DNA of 47,832 bases from Pseudomonas sp. P7548. GTDB lineage: Bacteria; Pseudomonadota; Gammaproteobacteria; Pseudomonadales; Pseudomonadaceae. Location of the stretch: NCBI RefSeq assembly GCF_013386585.1, contig NZ_JACARO010000089.1, positions 1 through 47,832 of the forward strand. The letters run 5' to 3'. Positions 1 through 7,930 of the stretch are shown piece by piece. The position numbers and the translations under genes are program-made. How positions within the stretch are numbered: the first letter of the stretch is position 1; each line of letters opens with the position of its first letter. Below the pieces are notes generated by a model. It saw only the letters and a program-made list of their open reading frames with translations. It was not told where the DNA came from and ran no database searches.

Positions 1-37
1 TGACACACCGCATTCGCGAGCAAGCCCGCTCCCACAT
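1..37. repeat. REP half-element (cut by window edge)
   Basis: The right half of a REP doublet, reading TTCGCGAGCAAGCCCGC followed by TCCCACA. It matches the 3' arms of the complete doublets at 9363, 10922, 16523, 28156 and 37381. The left arm would lie outside the window. Confidence 0.85.
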
Positions 38-124
38 TTGCTCCGTATCGCCTGAAGGGGCCGGTTTACTTACCCTGCACCCCGGGTAGAATGGCGCCTC
101 TGCCCAATCACCCGAGCTCACTTC

Positions 125-1579
125 ATGGCGTTGCCGACCCTACGCATCATCGGTTTCATCATCGGCATCTTCCTGATCACCCTTGCGATCGCCATGGTCG
201 TCCCGATGGCCACCCTGGTGATCTTCGAACGTACCCAAGACCTGCCCTCGTTCCTGTGGGCCAGCATGATCACCTTTATCGCCGGCCTGGCCCTGGTCAT
301 TCCCGGCCGTCCCGAGCACGTGCACCTGCGCCCCCGGGACATGTACCTGCTCACAGTGACAAGCTGGGTGGTGGTGTGCGTGTTTGCCGCCTTGCCGTTC
401 CTGCTGACCCAGCACATCAGCTACACCGACTCGTTTTTTGAAAGCATGTCCGGCATCACCGCCACCGGTTCCACGGTGCTGAGCGGGCTGGACAGCATGT
501 CCCCGGGCATCTTGATGTGGCGCTCGTTGCTGCACTGGCTCGGCGGCATCGGCTTTATCGGCATGGCGGTGGCGATCCTGCCGCTGCTGCGCATCGGTGG
601 CATGCGCCTGTTCCAGACCGAGTCTTCGGACCGTTCAGAGAAGGTCATGCCCCGTTCACACATGGTGGCGCGCCTGATCGTGGCGACTTACGTGGGCATC
701 ACGATCCTCGGCAGCCTGGCGTTCTGGTGGGCCGGGATGGGCCTGTTCGATGCGATCAATCACGCGATGTCAGCCATTTCCACCGGGGGTTTCTCCACCT
801 CCGATGAATCCCTGGCCCACTGGAAACAACCCGCCGTGCACTGGGTGGCGGTGGTGGTGATGATCCTCGGCAGCCTGCCGTTCACCCTGTATGTGGCCAC
901 GTTGCGCGGCAACCGTCGGGCACTGATCAAGGATCAGCAAGTACAAGGCTTGCTCGGCCTGTTGATCGTGACCTGGCTGGTGCTGGGCACCTGGTACTGG
1001 TGGACCACCAACTTGCACTGGCTGGACGCGCTTCGGCATGTGGCGGTGAACGTCACGTCCGTGGTCACCACGACCGGCTTTGCACTGGGGGACTACAGCA
1101 TCTGGGGCAACTTCTCACTGATGCTGTTCTTCTACCTGGGCTTTGTCGGCGGCTGCTCCGGCTCTACGGCGGGCGGCATCAAGATCTTCCGGTTCCAGGT
1201 CGCCTATATCCTGCTCAAGGCCAACTTGAACCAGCTGATTCACCCGCGCGCGGTGATCAAGCAGAAGTACAACGGCCACCGCCTCGATGAAGAAATCGTA
1301 CGCTCGATCCTGACCTTTTCGTTCTTCTTCGCCATCACCATCTGCGCGATTGCCCTGGCCTTGTCGCTGCTGGGGCTGGATTGGATGACCGCGTTGACCG
1401 GTGCCGCCAGCACCGTGTCCGGCGTGGGCCCGGGCTTGGGCGAGACCATCGGCCCGGCCAGCAACTTCGCCAGCCTGCCAGATGCAGCCAAGTGGATCCT
1501 GTCGTTCGGCATGCTGCTGGGACGGCTGGAGATCATTACAGTCTTTGTTCTGTGCATTCCGGCGTTCTGGCGTCACTGA
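125..1579 (+). CDS. trkH: Trk-type potassium uptake protein TrkH
   Basis: Membrane subunit of the Trk K+ uptake system, which works with the cytoplasmic NAD-binding regulator TrkA (not in this window). The 484 residues match the usual TrkH length and are hydrophobic throughout. Four pore-loop repeats carry the filter glycines: TATGST (about 112-117), STGGFS (219-224), TTTGFA (315-320) and SGVGPG (432-437), the four-P-loop pattern of the Trk/Ktr/HKT superfamily. The ATG at 125 starts a typical amphipathic N-terminus, but the ribosome binding site before it is weak. The 3' end overlaps the convergent AraC-type gene by 44 bp. No promoter is clear in the short upstream stretch, which holds a REP half-element. 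Confidence 0.95.
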   Translation: MALPTLRIIGFIIGIFLITLAIAMVVPMATLVIFERTQDLPSFLWASMITFIAGLALVIPGRPEHVHLRPRDMYLLTVTSWVVVCVFAALPFLLTQHISYTDSFFESMSGITATGSTVLSGLDSMSPGILMWRSLLHWLGGIGFIGMAVAILPLLRIGGMRLFQTESSDRSEKVMPRSHMVARLIVATYVGITILGSLAFWWAGMGLFDAINHAMSAISTGGFSTSDESLAHWKQPAVHWVAVVVMILGSLPFTLYVATLRGNRRALIKDQQVQGLLGLLIVTWLVLGTWYWWTTNLHWLDALRHVAVNVTSVVTTTGFALGDYSIWGNFSLMLFFYLGFVGGCSGSTAGGIKIFRFQVAYILLKANLNQLIHPRAVIKQKYNGHRLDEEIVRSILTFSFFFAITICAIALALSLLGLDWMTALTGAASTVSGVGPGLGETIGPASNFASLPDAAKWILSFGMLLGRLEIITVFVLCIPAFWRH

Positions 1580-2594
1580 TCGTCGAGGCTTCCAGCAACC
1601 GCGCCCGGTATTCGCCGGGCGTGGCGTCGAACCAACGGCGAAACGCGCGGAAGAAATTGCTCGGGTCGGCAAACCCCAACAGGTAGGCGATTTCCAGCAG
1701 GGTCATGCTCGGCTGTGCCAGGTACTGCTCGGCCAGTTCGCGGCGGGTGTCGTCGAGCAGCGATTGGAAACTGGTGCCCTCCTCCTGCAAACGCCGCTGC
1801 AACGTGCGCTGGGACAGGTGCAGGGTCTGGGCGACCACCTCACGCTTGGGCTCGCCCTGAGGCAGCAGGCGGCACAGCACCTGCCGCGCCTTGTGGGTCA
1901 CGCGGCTTTCCGAAAAACGCGCCAGGTATTCACCGGCAAACCGATCATGCAGCAGCGCCATGGCCTCGTTGGCCGTGGGCAGCGGCGCGTCCATGTCGGC
2001 CCGCTCGAAAATCAGCGCGTCATAGGGCGCGTTGAATTCCAGGGGCGCGTGGAAAGCTTGTTTGTAGGGCGCCAGGTCCACCGGTTGATCGCCTTGCAAC
2101 AGCACCTTGCGCGGCTGCAGGGTACGCCCGGTCAACCAGCCGCACAGCGCCAGGGCACTGGCCAGCGAAGCCTCGGCGCTTTGCCGGGTGGGGGGCAAGT
2201 GATCGCCATGCACCGTCAGAATCAACGCATAGCCTTCGGGCAACAGTCGGAAACTCAGGTCGGCGCTTTCGGCGATGATCCGCTGGTAGCGCACCAGGCG
2301 CATAAAACCTTCGGCCAGCGTGTTGCTGGACATCAGCGCATAACCGGCCACATGAAACGATGCGGGACGCACCACCTTACCCATGTTCAGGCCGATCGCC
2401 GGGTTGCCCGACAGCTCGACCGCCCGTTGCCAGAGTCGGGTCATGGAGTCTTGTGGAAAACGCGCGTCAGGGTCACTGAGGGCGGCATAGTCCAGGCCCA
2501 GTTGCTTGAACAAGGCCCGGCAGTCCAAGCCGTCCATTTCCAACGCCTTGACTATCCCCATCGCCCAGCTTGCAGAAGTTGTTCGTTCGCTCAT
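1536..2594 (-). CDS. AraC-family transcriptional regulator (OruR-like architecture)
   Basis: 352 residues. The N-terminal two thirds resemble the arabinose-binding-like sensor domain of OruR/ArgR-type AraC regulators (about residues 20-200). The C-terminal part (about 240-335) is an AraC helix-turn-helix pair, recognisable from SQRTLQRRLQEEGTSF and LLEIAYLLGFADPSNFFRAF. The ATG at 2594 has only a poor ribosome binding site. The last 15-20 residues extend past the HTH domain and are encoded opposite the end of trkH. It is divergent from the Mpo1-like gene, so the 160 bp between them probably holds both promoters. The effector is unknown; homology to OruR (ornithine use) suggests an amino acid or fatty-acid-related signal, but this is a guess. 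Confidence 0.85.
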   Translation of the reverse strand: MSERTTSASWAMGIVKALEMDGLDCRALFKQLGLDYAALSDPDARFPQDSMTRLWQRAVELSGNPAIGLNMGKVVRPASFHVAGYALMSSNTLAEGFMRLVRYQRIIAESADLSFRLLPEGYALILTVHGDHLPPTRQSAEASLASALALCGWLTGRTLQPRKVLLQGDQPVDLAPYKQAFHAPLEFNAPYDALIFERADMDAPLPTANEAMALLHDRFAGEYLARFSESRVTHKARQVLCRLLPQGEPKREVVAQTLHLSQRTLQRRLQEEGTSFQSLLDDTRRELAEQYLAQPSMTLLEIAYLLGFADPSNFFRAFRRWFDATPGEYRARLLEASTISDARTPECTEQRL

Positions 2595-2755
2595 GGCGTC
2601 TTCTTAAAAAAGCAGGCTTAAAACGGCAGCCAGGAAGCCAAGGATACTAAAGTGGCATCTATTGTCACTGGCTGTTACCACTGATCACTCTAGACTCAAA
2701 TAAGCTCCCCGCCGAACATCTGTTGGGCACCACAATAACGAGAGGGCCGGCTACC

Positions 2756-3067
2756 GTGGAAAATGTCAGACAATTCAACAGCTTCGCCGAGTTCTACCCG
2801 TATTACCTGAGCGAACATGGCAACAGCACCTGCCGGCGCCTGCACTTTATCGGCACCACGCTGGTGATTGGCATCCTGGCCTACGCCATCGGCAGAGGTT
2901 CGTTGGGCCTGTTGCTGGCTTTGCCGATAGCCGGTTACAGCTTTGCCTGGGTCGGCCATTTCTTCTTCGAAAAAAACCGCCCGGCGACCTTCCAGCACCC
3001 GTTCTACAGCCTGCTGGGGGATTTTGTGATGTACCGCGACATGATCCTGGGCAAGGTGCCGTTCTAG
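2756..3067 (+). CDS. Mpo1-like (DUF962) membrane protein
   Basis: About 103 residues starting VENVRQFNSFAEFYPYYL from a GTG at 2756, preceded by GAGAGGG. A TTG at 2723 would add 11 residues but has no ribosome binding site. The family signature is present: EHGNSTCRRLHFIGT near the N-terminus, one or two membrane helices (GILAYAIGRGSLGLLLALPIAGY), then GHFFFEKNRPATFQHP. In yeast Mpo1 the conserved histidines bind Fe(II) and support alpha-oxidation of 2-hydroxy fatty acids. The bacterial members are largely uncharacterised, so only fold and likely metal binding are supported here. Confidence 0.8.
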   Translation: MENVRQFNSFAEFYPYYLSEHGNSTCRRLHFIGTTLVIGILAYAIGRGSLGLLLALPIAGYSFAWVGHFFFEKNRPATFQHPFYSLLGDFVMYRDMILGKVPF

Positions 3068-3214
3068 CCCCACGACCGTTTTAACCGTGAAAGTTCGTAC
3101 ATCCGGCGAGATAAAAATCTTTTTGTCATTTTAGGTGCTGTATCCTGCCAAGGCTTTTTGAGAGCGCGGAATCACCTGCGATTGATAAAACAGACCTTGC
3201 GAGGAGCGACGACG

Positions 3215-3343
3215 ATGCACGAGATACCTAATCTCCCCTTCCCAAGCCTGCACCCAACCGAGCAGCCAACACCGCAGCAGGCCAGCAACAAGCAGCCTGA
3301 GGCCAAAGAAGCAAAACCAGTCGACAGCAAACGCCAGGACTGA
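3215..3343 (+). CDS. Small Pro/Gln/Lys-rich hypothetical protein
   Basis: 42 residues starting MHEIPNLPFPSLHP. The ATG at 3215 is preceded by GAGGAG at 3201-3206 with good spacing, which favours it over an upstream in-frame start at 3158. The sequence is low complexity: an N-terminal aromatic/Pro segment, then Pro/Gln and a charged Lys-Glu tail (EAKEAKPVDSKRQD). No family is recognised. It probably is intrinsically disordered. A 13-bp perfect inverted repeat follows 15 bp after the stop. Confidence 0.5.
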   Translation: MHEIPNLPFPSLHPTEQPTPQQASNKQPEAKEAKPVDSKRQD

Positions 3344-3357
3344 CGCCGTAACAGACC

Positions 3358-3391
3358 GTGTGGAAAGCGCAACATTGAGCGCTTTCCACAC
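3358..3391 (+). terminator. 13-bp perfect inverted repeat (possible terminator or RNA processing hairpin)
   Basis: GTGTGGAAAGCGC (3358-3370) and its exact complement GCGCTTTCCACAC (3379-3391) flank an 8-nt loop. The stem is strong, but no T-run follows, so it is not a textbook intrinsic terminator. It separates the 42-residue gene from the 57-residue gene and could also stabilise the 3' end of the upstream transcript. Confidence 0.5.
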
Positions 3392-3415
3392 TGCCTGAAG
3401 ACTTTGGATACCGCG

Positions 3416-3589
3416 ATGACCGACACCCTTCCCGACGCCGCCGTACTCGACGCTGCCCTGCAGATGGTTGAAGTATGGAACCGTCTGAGCGCCGACAAAC
3501 AGGCCCTGCTGCTCAAGCGCTTCGGCACCCAGGAAAACGCCTTGGCCGCCCTGGTGACCACCCAACTGTTGGCCCCTGCCCAGCCTTGA
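3416..3589 (+). CDS. Small hypothetical protein
   Basis: 57 residues from the ATG at 3416 (MTDTLPDAAVLDAAL), predicted to be mostly helical with an amphipathic pattern (DAALQMVEVWNRLSADKQALLLKRF). No signal peptide, no cysteines, and no family recognised. The ribosome binding site is weak, so expression may depend on the preceding small gene. The coding character (alanine- and leucine-rich helix, GC-rich third positions) fits a real Pseudomonas gene better than chance. Confidence 0.5.
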   Translation: MTDTLPDAAVLDAALQMVEVWNRLSADKQALLLKRFGTQENALAALVTTQLLAPAQP

Positions 3590-3693
3590 CGCCTTTTTGA
3601 GCTGACGTTTTTTGCTTTTGCCACCCTGCGCAGGCCAAAGCACCGGTATCATTAGCAGCCTATCTTTACCTGCTGCGACAGTGGACCTTTCCC

Positions 3694-4890
3694 ATGCCAG
3701 ATACCCAGCGCCCCATGGCGGTCACGCTGCAAGTCGTTTCCATCGTGTTGTTTACCTTTATCGGCTACCTGAACATCGGCATTCCCCTCGCCGTCTTGCC
3801 GGGCTATGTGCACAGCGAACTGGGCTATGGCGCGGTGATCGCCGGCCTGGTGATCAGCGTGCAATACCTGGCCACCCTGCTGAGCCGCCCGTATGCGGGA
3901 AAAATCATCGACAACCTGGGCAGCAAGCGCGCGGTGCTGATCGGCTTGGCCGGTTGCGGCCTGAGCGGTGTGTTCATGTTGTTTGCGGCGTTCTTTTCCA
4001 GCTTGCCGGCCTTGAGCCTCGGCAGCCTGTTGATCGGCCGCCTGGTGCTGGGCAGCGCCGAAAGCCTGGTAGGTTCCGGCGCCATCGGGTGGGGCATTGG
4101 CCGCGTCGGTGCGGCGAATACCGCCAAGGTCATCTCCTGGAACGGCATCGCCAGCTACGGGGCGCTGGCCGTCGGCGCACCGCTGGGCGTGGTGCTGGTC
4201 AGGCACTTCGGGCTGTGGAGCATGGGCGTCAGCATTATCCTGCTGGCGGTCATCGGCCTGTTGCTGGCCTGGAACAAAGTTGCCGCGCCCATCGTTGCCG
4301 GCGTGCGCCTGCCGTTCATGAACGTGCTGGGTCGGGTACTGCCCCACGGCTGCGCCTTGGCCCTGGGCTCGATCGGCTTCGGCACCATCGCCACCTTCAT
4401 CACCCTGTACTACACCACCCAGCATTGGGATAACGCGGTGTGGGCCTTGAGCCTGTTCGGCGCCAGTTTTATCGGCGCGCGCTTGCTGTTCGGCAACTTG
4501 ATCAACCGGATCGGCGGTTTTCGCGTGGCAATCGCCTGCCTGTCGGTGGAGGTCCTCGGCCTGCTGTTGCTGTGGCTGGCGCCGGACGCCAACCTGGCCC
4601 TGGCCGGTGCGGCGTTGAGCGGTTTCGGCTTTTCCCTGGTGTTTCCGTCCCTGGGCGTGGAGGCGGTCAACCTGGTGCCCGCGTCCAGCCGGGGTTCGGC
4701 CGTGGGGGCCTATTCGTTGTTTATCGACTTGTCCCTGGGCATCACCGGCCCGCTGGCAGGCGCTGTGGCGGCAGGTTTTGGCTTTGCATCGATCTTCCTG
4801 TTCGCCGCCCTGGCCGCCTGCGGTGGGTTGGTGCTCAGCGTGTACCTGTACCGCCAGGCCCCCAAAGCCCGCGAGGCGCGCGACGCCTAG
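3694..4890 (+). CDS. MFS transporter (YfcJ/YhhS-like)
   Basis: 398 residues with about 12 hydrophobic segments and the MFS loop 2-3 motif as SRPYAGKIIDNLGSKRAVLIG (around residue 69-89; compare GxLaDrxGrkxxl). The order of motifs and the GYLNIGIPLAVLPGYVH start resemble the YfcJ/YhhS (UPF0226) branch of proton-driven exporters. The substrate is unknown; relatives have been linked to arabinose or glyphosate efflux when overexpressed. The stop overlaps the end of convergent arfB by 4 bp. Confidence 0.85.
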   Translation: MPDTQRPMAVTLQVVSIVLFTFIGYLNIGIPLAVLPGYVHSELGYGAVIAGLVISVQYLATLLSRPYAGKIIDNLGSKRAVLIGLAGCGLSGVFMLFAAFFSSLPALSLGSLLIGRLVLGSAESLVGSGAIGWGIGRVGAANTAKVISWNGIASYGALAVGAPLGVVLVRHFGLWSMGVSIILLAVIGLLLAWNKVAAPIVAGVRLPFMNVLGRVLPHGCALALGSIGFGTIATFITLYYTTQHWDNAVWALSLFGASFIGARLLFGNLINRIGGFRVAIACLSVEVLGLLLLWLAPDANLALAGAALSGFGFSLVFPSLGVEAVNLVPASSRGSAVGAYSLFIDLSLGITGPLAGAVAAGFGFASIFLFAALAACGGLVLSVYLYRQAPKAREARDA

Positions 4891-5303
4891 AAGTCGACCT
4901 TGCCGCGCCCGGCCTTGATCGTGCCGCGCTTGGTCTTGGATTCCAGGCGACGTTTTTTCGAGCCCAGGGTCGGCTTGGTCGGGCGGCGCTTCTTTTCCAC
5001 CTTGGTGGCGCTGAGGATCAGTTCCACCAAACGCTCCAATGCATCCGCGCGGTTCTGCTCCTGGGTCCGGTATTGCTGGGCCTTGAGCACCAGCACCCCT
5101 TCGCTGGTGATCCGGCTGTCACGCAGCGCCAGCAAACGCTCCTTGTAGAACGCCGGCAGCGACGAGGCCGGAATATCAAAGCGCAGGTGCACCGCGCTCG
5201 ACACCTTGTTGACGTTCTGCCCACCGGCGCCCTGGGCGCGAATGGCGGTCAGCTCGATCTCGGCGTCGGGCAGGTGCACATTATTGGAAATCACCAGCAT
5301 CAA
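4887..5303 (-). CDS. arfB: Alternative ribosome-rescue factor ArfB (YaeJ)
   Basis: 138 residues with the release-factor catalytic motif GGQ at 27-29 (RAQGAGGQNVNK) and a long basic C-terminal tail rich in Lys/Arg (KKRRLESKTKRGTIKAGRGK). ArfB enters stalled ribosomes, places the tail in the empty mRNA channel and hydrolyses the peptidyl-tRNA. The length matches the family and excludes RF1/RF2. The protein may start at the first or second Met (5303 or 5300). It lies 9 bp downstream of the pentapeptide-repeat gene on the same strand, so they probably form an operon. Confidence 0.95.
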   Translation of the reverse strand: MMLVISNNVHLPDAEIELTAIRAQGAGGQNVNKVSSAVHLRFDIPASSLPAFYKERLLALRDSRITSEGVLVLKAQQYRTQEQNRADALERLVELILSATKVEKKRRPTKPTLGSKKRRLESKTKRGTIKAGRGKVDF

Positions 5304-5312
5304 TTAAAAACC

Positions 5313-5996
5313 TTAGGCAACGGACAAGCCCAACTCGGACAACAACATCGACGCCTGGGCTTTGGAAATCACGGCGCCTTTGAACAGTTTGGCATCATTG
5401 AGGCGAAACCCGCTCAAATCCGCGCCCCGCAAGTCCGCGCCGGCGAAATTGGCGCCGTTGATGCGCGCATGGGCCAGGCTGCAGTCGATCAATTCAGCCT
5501 TGCGAAAATCTGCGTCCGACAAGTCGCTGTCAGAAAAATCCAGGTTATTGAGCACCGTGCGCGCAAACGACAAACCAGATAAAAACGCGCTGTTGAGCAA
5601 ACTCTCACTGAAGCTCAGGCCCAATGAAGCGCAATGGGTGAAGTTGGCGCCGGTCAGCTTGCACTGATCAAATTGGGCCTGGGACAGTTTGCTGCGTTGC
5701 CAGCGGGTGTTGTTCAGGTCGCAACTGTGGAACTGTGCTTCCAACAGATTCGCCGCTTCAAAGACCGCCTGGCCGGCGCGACAGCTTTTCCACTGCGTAC
5801 CTTCCAGGCGCGAGCCGAGGAACGAGGCCTGGGCCAGGATGCAGCGTTCGAATATCCAGTGGTCCAATGCCATGCGCGACAGGTCGGCCCCACTCAGGTC
5901 GACACCCACCAGGCGCAAAGGCCCGCCGTGTTGGTCGATCAGGTCTTCCAGCTCGTCGCGCTGCAGGGTGCCGCCGTCGATATCGGTGTGGTGCAT
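5313..5996 (-). CDS. Pentapeptide-repeat protein (Qnr/McbG-like)
   Basis: 227 residues from the ATG at 5996, preceded by GGAGG at ideal spacing; longer upstream starts lack this. The body is a run of A(D/N)LXX-type pentapeptides (for example LSGADLSRMALD, ANFAGADLRGADLSGF), predicted to fold as a right-handed quadrilateral beta-helix. Members such as McbG and Qnr protect DNA gyrase by mimicking DNA, but most chromosomal Pseudomonas homologues have no proven role. Co-directional with arfB and 9 bp upstream of it. Confidence 0.85.
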   Translation of the reverse strand: MHHTDIDGGTLQRDELEDLIDQHGGPLRLVGVDLSGADLSRMALDHWIFERCILAQASFLGSRLEGTQWKSCRAGQAVFEAANLLEAQFHSCDLNNTRWQRSKLSQAQFDQCKLTGANFTHCASLGLSFSESLLNSAFLSGLSFARTVLNNLDFSDSDLSDADFRKAELIDCSLAHARINGANFAGADLRGADLSGFRLNDAKLFKGAVISKAQASMLLSELGLSVA

Positions 5997-6056
5997 GGGG
6001 CCTCCGGGCGCGGAACAGGTGAAAACGAGGCGGGAGTCTAACCCGTGAGCGCCCAC

Positions 6057-6083
6057 AAAAAACCCGGCAATATGCCGGGTTTT
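6057..6083 (-). terminator. Intrinsic terminator of the aromatic permease gene
   Basis: A 9-bp GC-rich stem (AACCCGGCA / TGCCGGGTT) with a 3-nt loop. On the minus strand it is followed by a run of six T. It lies about 20 bp after the permease stop. The plus-strand reading also ends in four T, but no gene reads into it from the left. Confidence 0.85.
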
Positions 6084-6101
6084 CTGTTTGCGCAAGGCGG
6101 G

Positions 6102-7523
6102 TTACTTCAGTGCCGCACTCGTCGAGGTCAGCGCCGCTTCGGCACTGCGCTTGTTCTTGACCCAGTAGCACACCGCCATGAACGCCACCCACACCGGGAT
6201 CGCGTACACCGACACCTGGATCCCCGGGATCATCAGCATGATCACCAGGATAAACGCCACGAACGCCAGGCAGATGACGTTGCCGTACGGGTACCACAGC
6301 GCCTTGAACAACGGCACCTGCTTGGTGCGGTTCATGTGCTGGCGGAACTTGAAGTGGGAGAAGCTGATCATCGCCCAGTTGATCACCAGCGTGGCCACCA
6401 CCAGGGACATCAGCAGTTCCAGGGCATGCTGCGGGATCAGGTAGTTCATCAGCACCGCCACCAGGGTGACGGCCGCCGAGGCAAGGATCGAGCGCACCGG
6501 CACGCCGCGCTTGTCGATCTTGGCCAAGGCCAGTGGCGCATCACCCTGCTCGGCCATGCCCAGCAGCATGCGGCTGTTGCAGTAGGTGCCGCTGTTGTAC
6601 ACCGACAACGCCGCGGTCAGTACCACGAAGTTGAGGATGTGCGCGGCGGTGTTGCTGCCCAGCATCGAGAACACCTGCACGAACGGGCTGCCACTGTAGG
6701 CATCGCCGGACGCGTTGAGGGTTTGCAGCAGGCTGTCCCAAGGGGTCAGCGACAGCAGCACCACCAGTGCGCCGATGTAGAAGATCAGGATGCGGTAGAT
6801 CACCTGGTTGATCGCCTTCGGGATCACGGTGCGCGGTTTGTCTGCTTCGGCAGCGGTGAAGCCGAGCATTTCCAGGCCGCCGAAGGAGAACATGATGATC
6901 GCCATGGCCATCACCAAACCACCGACGCCGTGGGGGAAGAAGCCGCCGTGTTCCCACAGGTTACTCACCGAGGCTTGCGGGCCGCCGCTGCCACTGACCA
7001 GCAGGTAGCTGCCCAGGGCGATCATGCCGACGATGGCGACCACCTTGATGATCGCAAACCAGAACTCGGCTTCACCGAAGACTTTGACGTTGGCCAGGTT
7101 GATCGCGTTGATCAGTACGAAGAACGCGGCGGCCGAGACCCAGGTCGGGATCTCGGGCCACCAATAGTGCACGTACTTGCCGACGGCAGTCAGCTCCGAC
7201 ATGCCCACCAGGATGTACAGGATCCAGCAGTTCCAGCCCGACAGGAAGCCGGCGAAACCGCCCCAGTACTTGTGGGCAAAGTGGCTGAAGGAACCGGCGA
7301 CCGGCTCTTCGACGATCATTTCGCCGAGCTGGCGCATGATCATGAAGGCGATGAAGCCGCAGATGGCATAGCCCAGGATCATCGACGGGCCGGCCGACTT
7401 GAGCACCCCGGCCGAGCCCAGGAACAGGCCGGTGCCGATGGCGCCCCCGAGGGCGATCAACTGGATATGCCGATTTTTCAGGCCGCGTTTCAGCTCGTCT
7501 GAAGAGGAATGGGGTCCACTCAT
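6102..7523 (-). CDS. aroP: Aromatic amino acid permease (AroP family, APC superfamily)
   Basis: 473 residues from the ATG at 7523; a TTG 18 bp upstream has no ribosome binding site. Twelve predicted membrane helices. The N-terminus carries the amino acid transporter signature (LKRGLKNRHIQLIALGGAIG and GTGLFLGSAGVLKSAGPSMILGY) and helix 6 has FSFGGLEMLGFTAAEADKP. This is the AAT branch of proton symporters that includes AroP, PheP and GABA/proline permeases. It most resembles AroP/AroP2-type proteins; a different neutral amino acid as main substrate cannot be excluded. A 20-codon leader ORF with Phe, Tyr and two Trp and two TyrR-like operators lie upstream, which supports an aromatic substrate. 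Confidence 0.85.
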   Translation of the reverse strand: MSGPHSSSDELKRGLKNRHIQLIALGGAIGTGLFLGSAGVLKSAGPSMILGYAICGFIAFMIMRQLGEMIVEEPVAGSFSHFAHKYWGGFAGFLSGWNCWILYILVGMSELTAVGKYVHYWWPEIPTWVSAAAFFVLINAINLANVKVFGEAEFWFAIIKVVAIVGMIALGSYLLVSGSGGPQASVSNLWEHGGFFPHGVGGLVMAMAIIMFSFGGLEMLGFTAAEADKPRTVIPKAINQVIYRILIFYIGALVVLLSLTPWDSLLQTLNASGDAYSGSPFVQVFSMLGSNTAAHILNFVVLTAALSVYNSGTYCNSRMLLGMAEQGDAPLALAKIDKRGVPVRSILASAAVTLVAVLMNYLIPQHALELLMSLVVATLVINWAMISFSHFKFRQHMNRTKQVPLFKALWYPYGNVICLAFVAFILVIMLMIPGIQVSVYAIPVWVAFMAVCYWVKNKRSAEAALTSTSAALK

Positions 7524-7566
7524 GAAAAGGGTCTCACGCAAGGTTTGATGATGTTGAATGCACGTT

Positions 7567-7593
7567 GCTGTCTTGAATCTCGACTCAAGCAGC
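7567..7593 (-). promoter_or_regulatory. Hairpin over the leader-peptide stop codon
   Basis: On the minus strand GCTG plus CTTGA pairs with TCAAG plus CAGC, with one bulged A and an 8-nt loop. The leader stop codon TGA (7587-7585) is part of the left arm. A ribosome terminating or stalling in the leader would hold this hairpin open, a layout expected of translation-coupled attenuation. Confidence 0.4.
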
Positions 7594-7647
7594 GCCGCTC
7601 AAACCCCAGCGCAGGCACCAGGAGTACAGCGTCGTTCTAAAGGTCAT
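7585..7647 (-). CDS. Candidate 20-residue leader peptide of the aromatic permease
   Basis: An ATG at 7647 preceded by AGGTGA opens a 20-codon frame ending in TGA 61 bp before the permease start. It encodes Phe3, Tyr8, Trp10 and Trp14, that is all three aromatic amino acids (4 of 20 codons), plus Cys11. That is far above background and parallels leader peptides such as TrpL and PheL. The stop codon lies in a hairpin. This is seen directly in the sequence; function as a regulatory leader is inference. Confidence 0.55.
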   Translation of the reverse strand: MTFRTTLYSWCLRWGLSGAA

Positions 7648-7786
7648 GCGTCACCTGTTTGTTTTTATCTGTGACGAAATCGAACCCGTCTGGCTCGTGG
7701 CCAGGCGGAGTGATCAGGGAAGGTAAACCCTGAGGTCTTGGCCTTTTGCGTGGGTACGCAAGGGGGGTCACAGTAAAACGCGGCGC

Positions 7787-7792
7787 ATTGTA
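7787..7792 (-). promoter_or_regulatory. Possible -10 element (TACAAT) for the permease transcript
   Basis: TACAAT on the minus strand, about 140 bp before the leader ATG. No good -35 hexamer is seen at 16-18 bp, which would suit an activator-dependent promoter served by the upstream TyrR-like operators. Weak evidence. Confidence 0.25.
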
Positions 7793-7891
7793 CACCGCTC
7801 GACAGCTTAGGGCGGCCCTCGGCAAGGGCACGCGACAATCTGTCAGGCATTCCTTACAGCATCGCCACGCCCAGGAATGCAGCGACTTTCA

Positions 7892-7909
7892 CGTAAATTA
7901 ATCGTTACA
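7892..7909. promoter_or_regulatory. TyrR/PhhR-type operator
   Basis: CGTAAA-N6-GTTACA matches 10 of 12 specified positions of the TyrR box TGTAAA-N6-TTTACA. It lies upstream of the aromatic permease leader. PhhR, the Pseudomonas TyrR homologue, is the natural candidate ligand; it is not encoded in this window. Confidence 0.5.
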
Positions 7910-7912
7910 GCG

Positions 7913-7930
7913 CGGAAAATAAGCGTTACA
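7913..7930. promoter_or_regulatory. Second TyrR/GcsR-like operator
   Basis: Read on the minus strand this is TGTAACG-CTTA-TTTTCCG, close to the 7-4-7 architecture of TyrR-family sites. It is centred 21 bp, two helical turns, from the operator at 7892. The shared CGTTACAGC at 7903 and 7924 makes the repeat visible by eye. Confidence 0.4.

Noticed and set aside
7690..7750. A GGTTCGAT sequence with nearby small stems resembling a tRNA T-arm (minus strand)
   Set aside because: No acceptor stem pairing, no anticodon arm at the right distance and no CCA context. No tRNA or rRNA gene is seen anywhere in the window.
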